Source of the DNA: Xanthomonas sp. XNM01
GTDB taxonomy: Bacteria > Pseudomonadota > Gammaproteobacteria > Xanthomonadales > Xanthomonadaceae
Assembly (NCBI RefSeq): GCF_014851915.1
Contig: NZ_JACVAP010000001.1
Span: 682,001 to 746,000 of the forward strand
DNA length: 64,000 nucleotides
Reading direction: 5' to 3'
Below are positions 63,583-64,000 of the stretch, one piece after another (position 1 is the first letter of the stretch; every line of letters starts with the position of its first letter). Below the pieces are notes generated by a model. The model was not told the origin of the DNA and made no database searches. It saw only the letters and a list, made by a program, of their open reading frames with translations. A program made the translations under genes and the position numbers.

Positions 63583-64000
63583 TCAGTCCAGCAGGGTGTC
63601 CATCAGGTCGATCATGAAGTCGGCATCCTCCTGCGACATCGCCTCGAAGCCCTGCGGCAGGCCCAGCGCTTCCAGCACGTCAAGGTCGTTGCCGCTGCCC
63701 GGCCGGATGCCGAGCAGCGCGGCCTCGAGCGCGGGCAGGTCGCCGGCCACGCGCGGGTGCGCGAGCAGCACGTGGCTGATGTCGCGCAGCTGGCTTTCGA
63801 CCAGCACCTTCATCCGCTCGCGGGTGATCCGCGCCAGCGCATGGAAGGCGGTGGCGAGGAAGAACCCGGCCTCGACCTGCCCATTGAGGGTCAGCCTGGC
63901 CGTGCTCTGGTAGCTGGTGGTCGGCATCCAGCGGATGTCGGCCTCGGCCAGGTCGGCCGGTTCCAGCAGGCGCAGGCCGATCAGCTTGACGTCGCGGTTG
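63583..64000 (-). CDS. Unrecognised protein, 5' end beyond the window
   Basis: At least 138 aa; the frame stays open to the right edge and reads as coding before the first internal ATG at 63927 (DVKLIGLRLLEPADLAEAD), so the gene is cut by the window. The C-terminal part is helical and acidic (LVESQLRDISHVLLAHP, AMSQEDADFMIDLMDTLLD). It is upstream gene of the minus-strand operon. Function unknown. Confidence 0.7.
   Translation of the reverse strand, partial: NRDVKLIGLRLLEPADLAEADIRWMPTTSYQSTARLTLNGQVEAGFFLATAFHALARITRERMKVLVESQLRDISHVLLAHPRVAGDLPALEAALLGIRPGSGNDLDVLEALGLPQGFEAMSQEDADFMIDLMDTLLD

Overview
The window is a chromosomal segment of a high-GC gammaproteobacterium of the Xanthomonadaceae/Lysobacteraceae (Xanthomonas, Pseudoxanthomonas or Luteimonas type). 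The evidence is the lexA-recA-recX-alaS-csrA block, a LexA operator of the xanthomonad type (TTAG-N6-TACTA), several TonB-dependent receptors including one of the Xanthomonas/Caulobacter carbohydrate class, and a xyloglucan-utilization locus arranged like the one described in Xanthomonas. The species cannot be named from sequence alone. No phage, insertion sequence, integrase or CRISPR array was recognised.

Layout. Positions 1-11200: a glutathione S-transferase, a diheme cytochrome c peroxidase behind a near-ideal FNR-type promoter, two TonB-dependent receptors, mutS and a His-rich cation efflux protein. Positions 11300-21150: pncC, a UbiB/ABC1-family protein, a DUF2975 plus small HTH pair, the SOS block lexA-recA-recX, then alaS, csrA, tRNA-Ser(GCU), a gene-poor stretch with one tiny Cys-rich secreted protein, and tRNA-Arg(ACG). 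Positions 21200-30500: an alpha/beta hydrolase and thiD, a YoaK-family membrane protein and an HTH regulator with a candidate operator, about 1 kb without genes, then phoH-like, bcp, rraB and gcvR on the minus strand facing dapA and a short bamC-like lipoprotein gene, and ferredoxin fdxA.

Positions 30700-56000 form the metabolic core. A five-gene minus-strand operon (SDR dehydrogenase, dgoA, dgoD, SMP-30 lactonase, dgoK) can take galactose to pyruvate and glyceraldehyde-3-phosphate through the De Ley-Doudoroff route. A LysR regulator and a large TonB-dependent receptor follow on the plus strand. Next come GH74 xyloglucanase, CE20-type acetylesterase, GH35 beta-galactosidase, GH31 alpha-xylosidase and GH95 alpha-L-fucosidase, then xylB, xylA and a XylE-type sugar/proton symporter. 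Together these would cut, import, de-acetylate and dismantle xyloglucan and feed its galactose and xylose into central metabolism. No GH3 beta-glucosidase is present here. A 0.7-kb nested inverted-repeat element sits between the CE20 and GH35 genes.

Positions 56100-64000: tRNA-Glu(CUC), pcnB (apparently with a non-AUG AUC start), folK, panB, panC, panD and pgi, then an operon of three unrecognised genes running off the right edge on the minus strand.

The regulatory highlights are the FNR class-II promoter at ccp, paired LysR-type operators on both sides of the LysR gene, the LexA box, and perfect palindromes upstream of the small HTH gene and between xylA and xylE. Family assignments rest on motifs visible in the translations; no database search was run.
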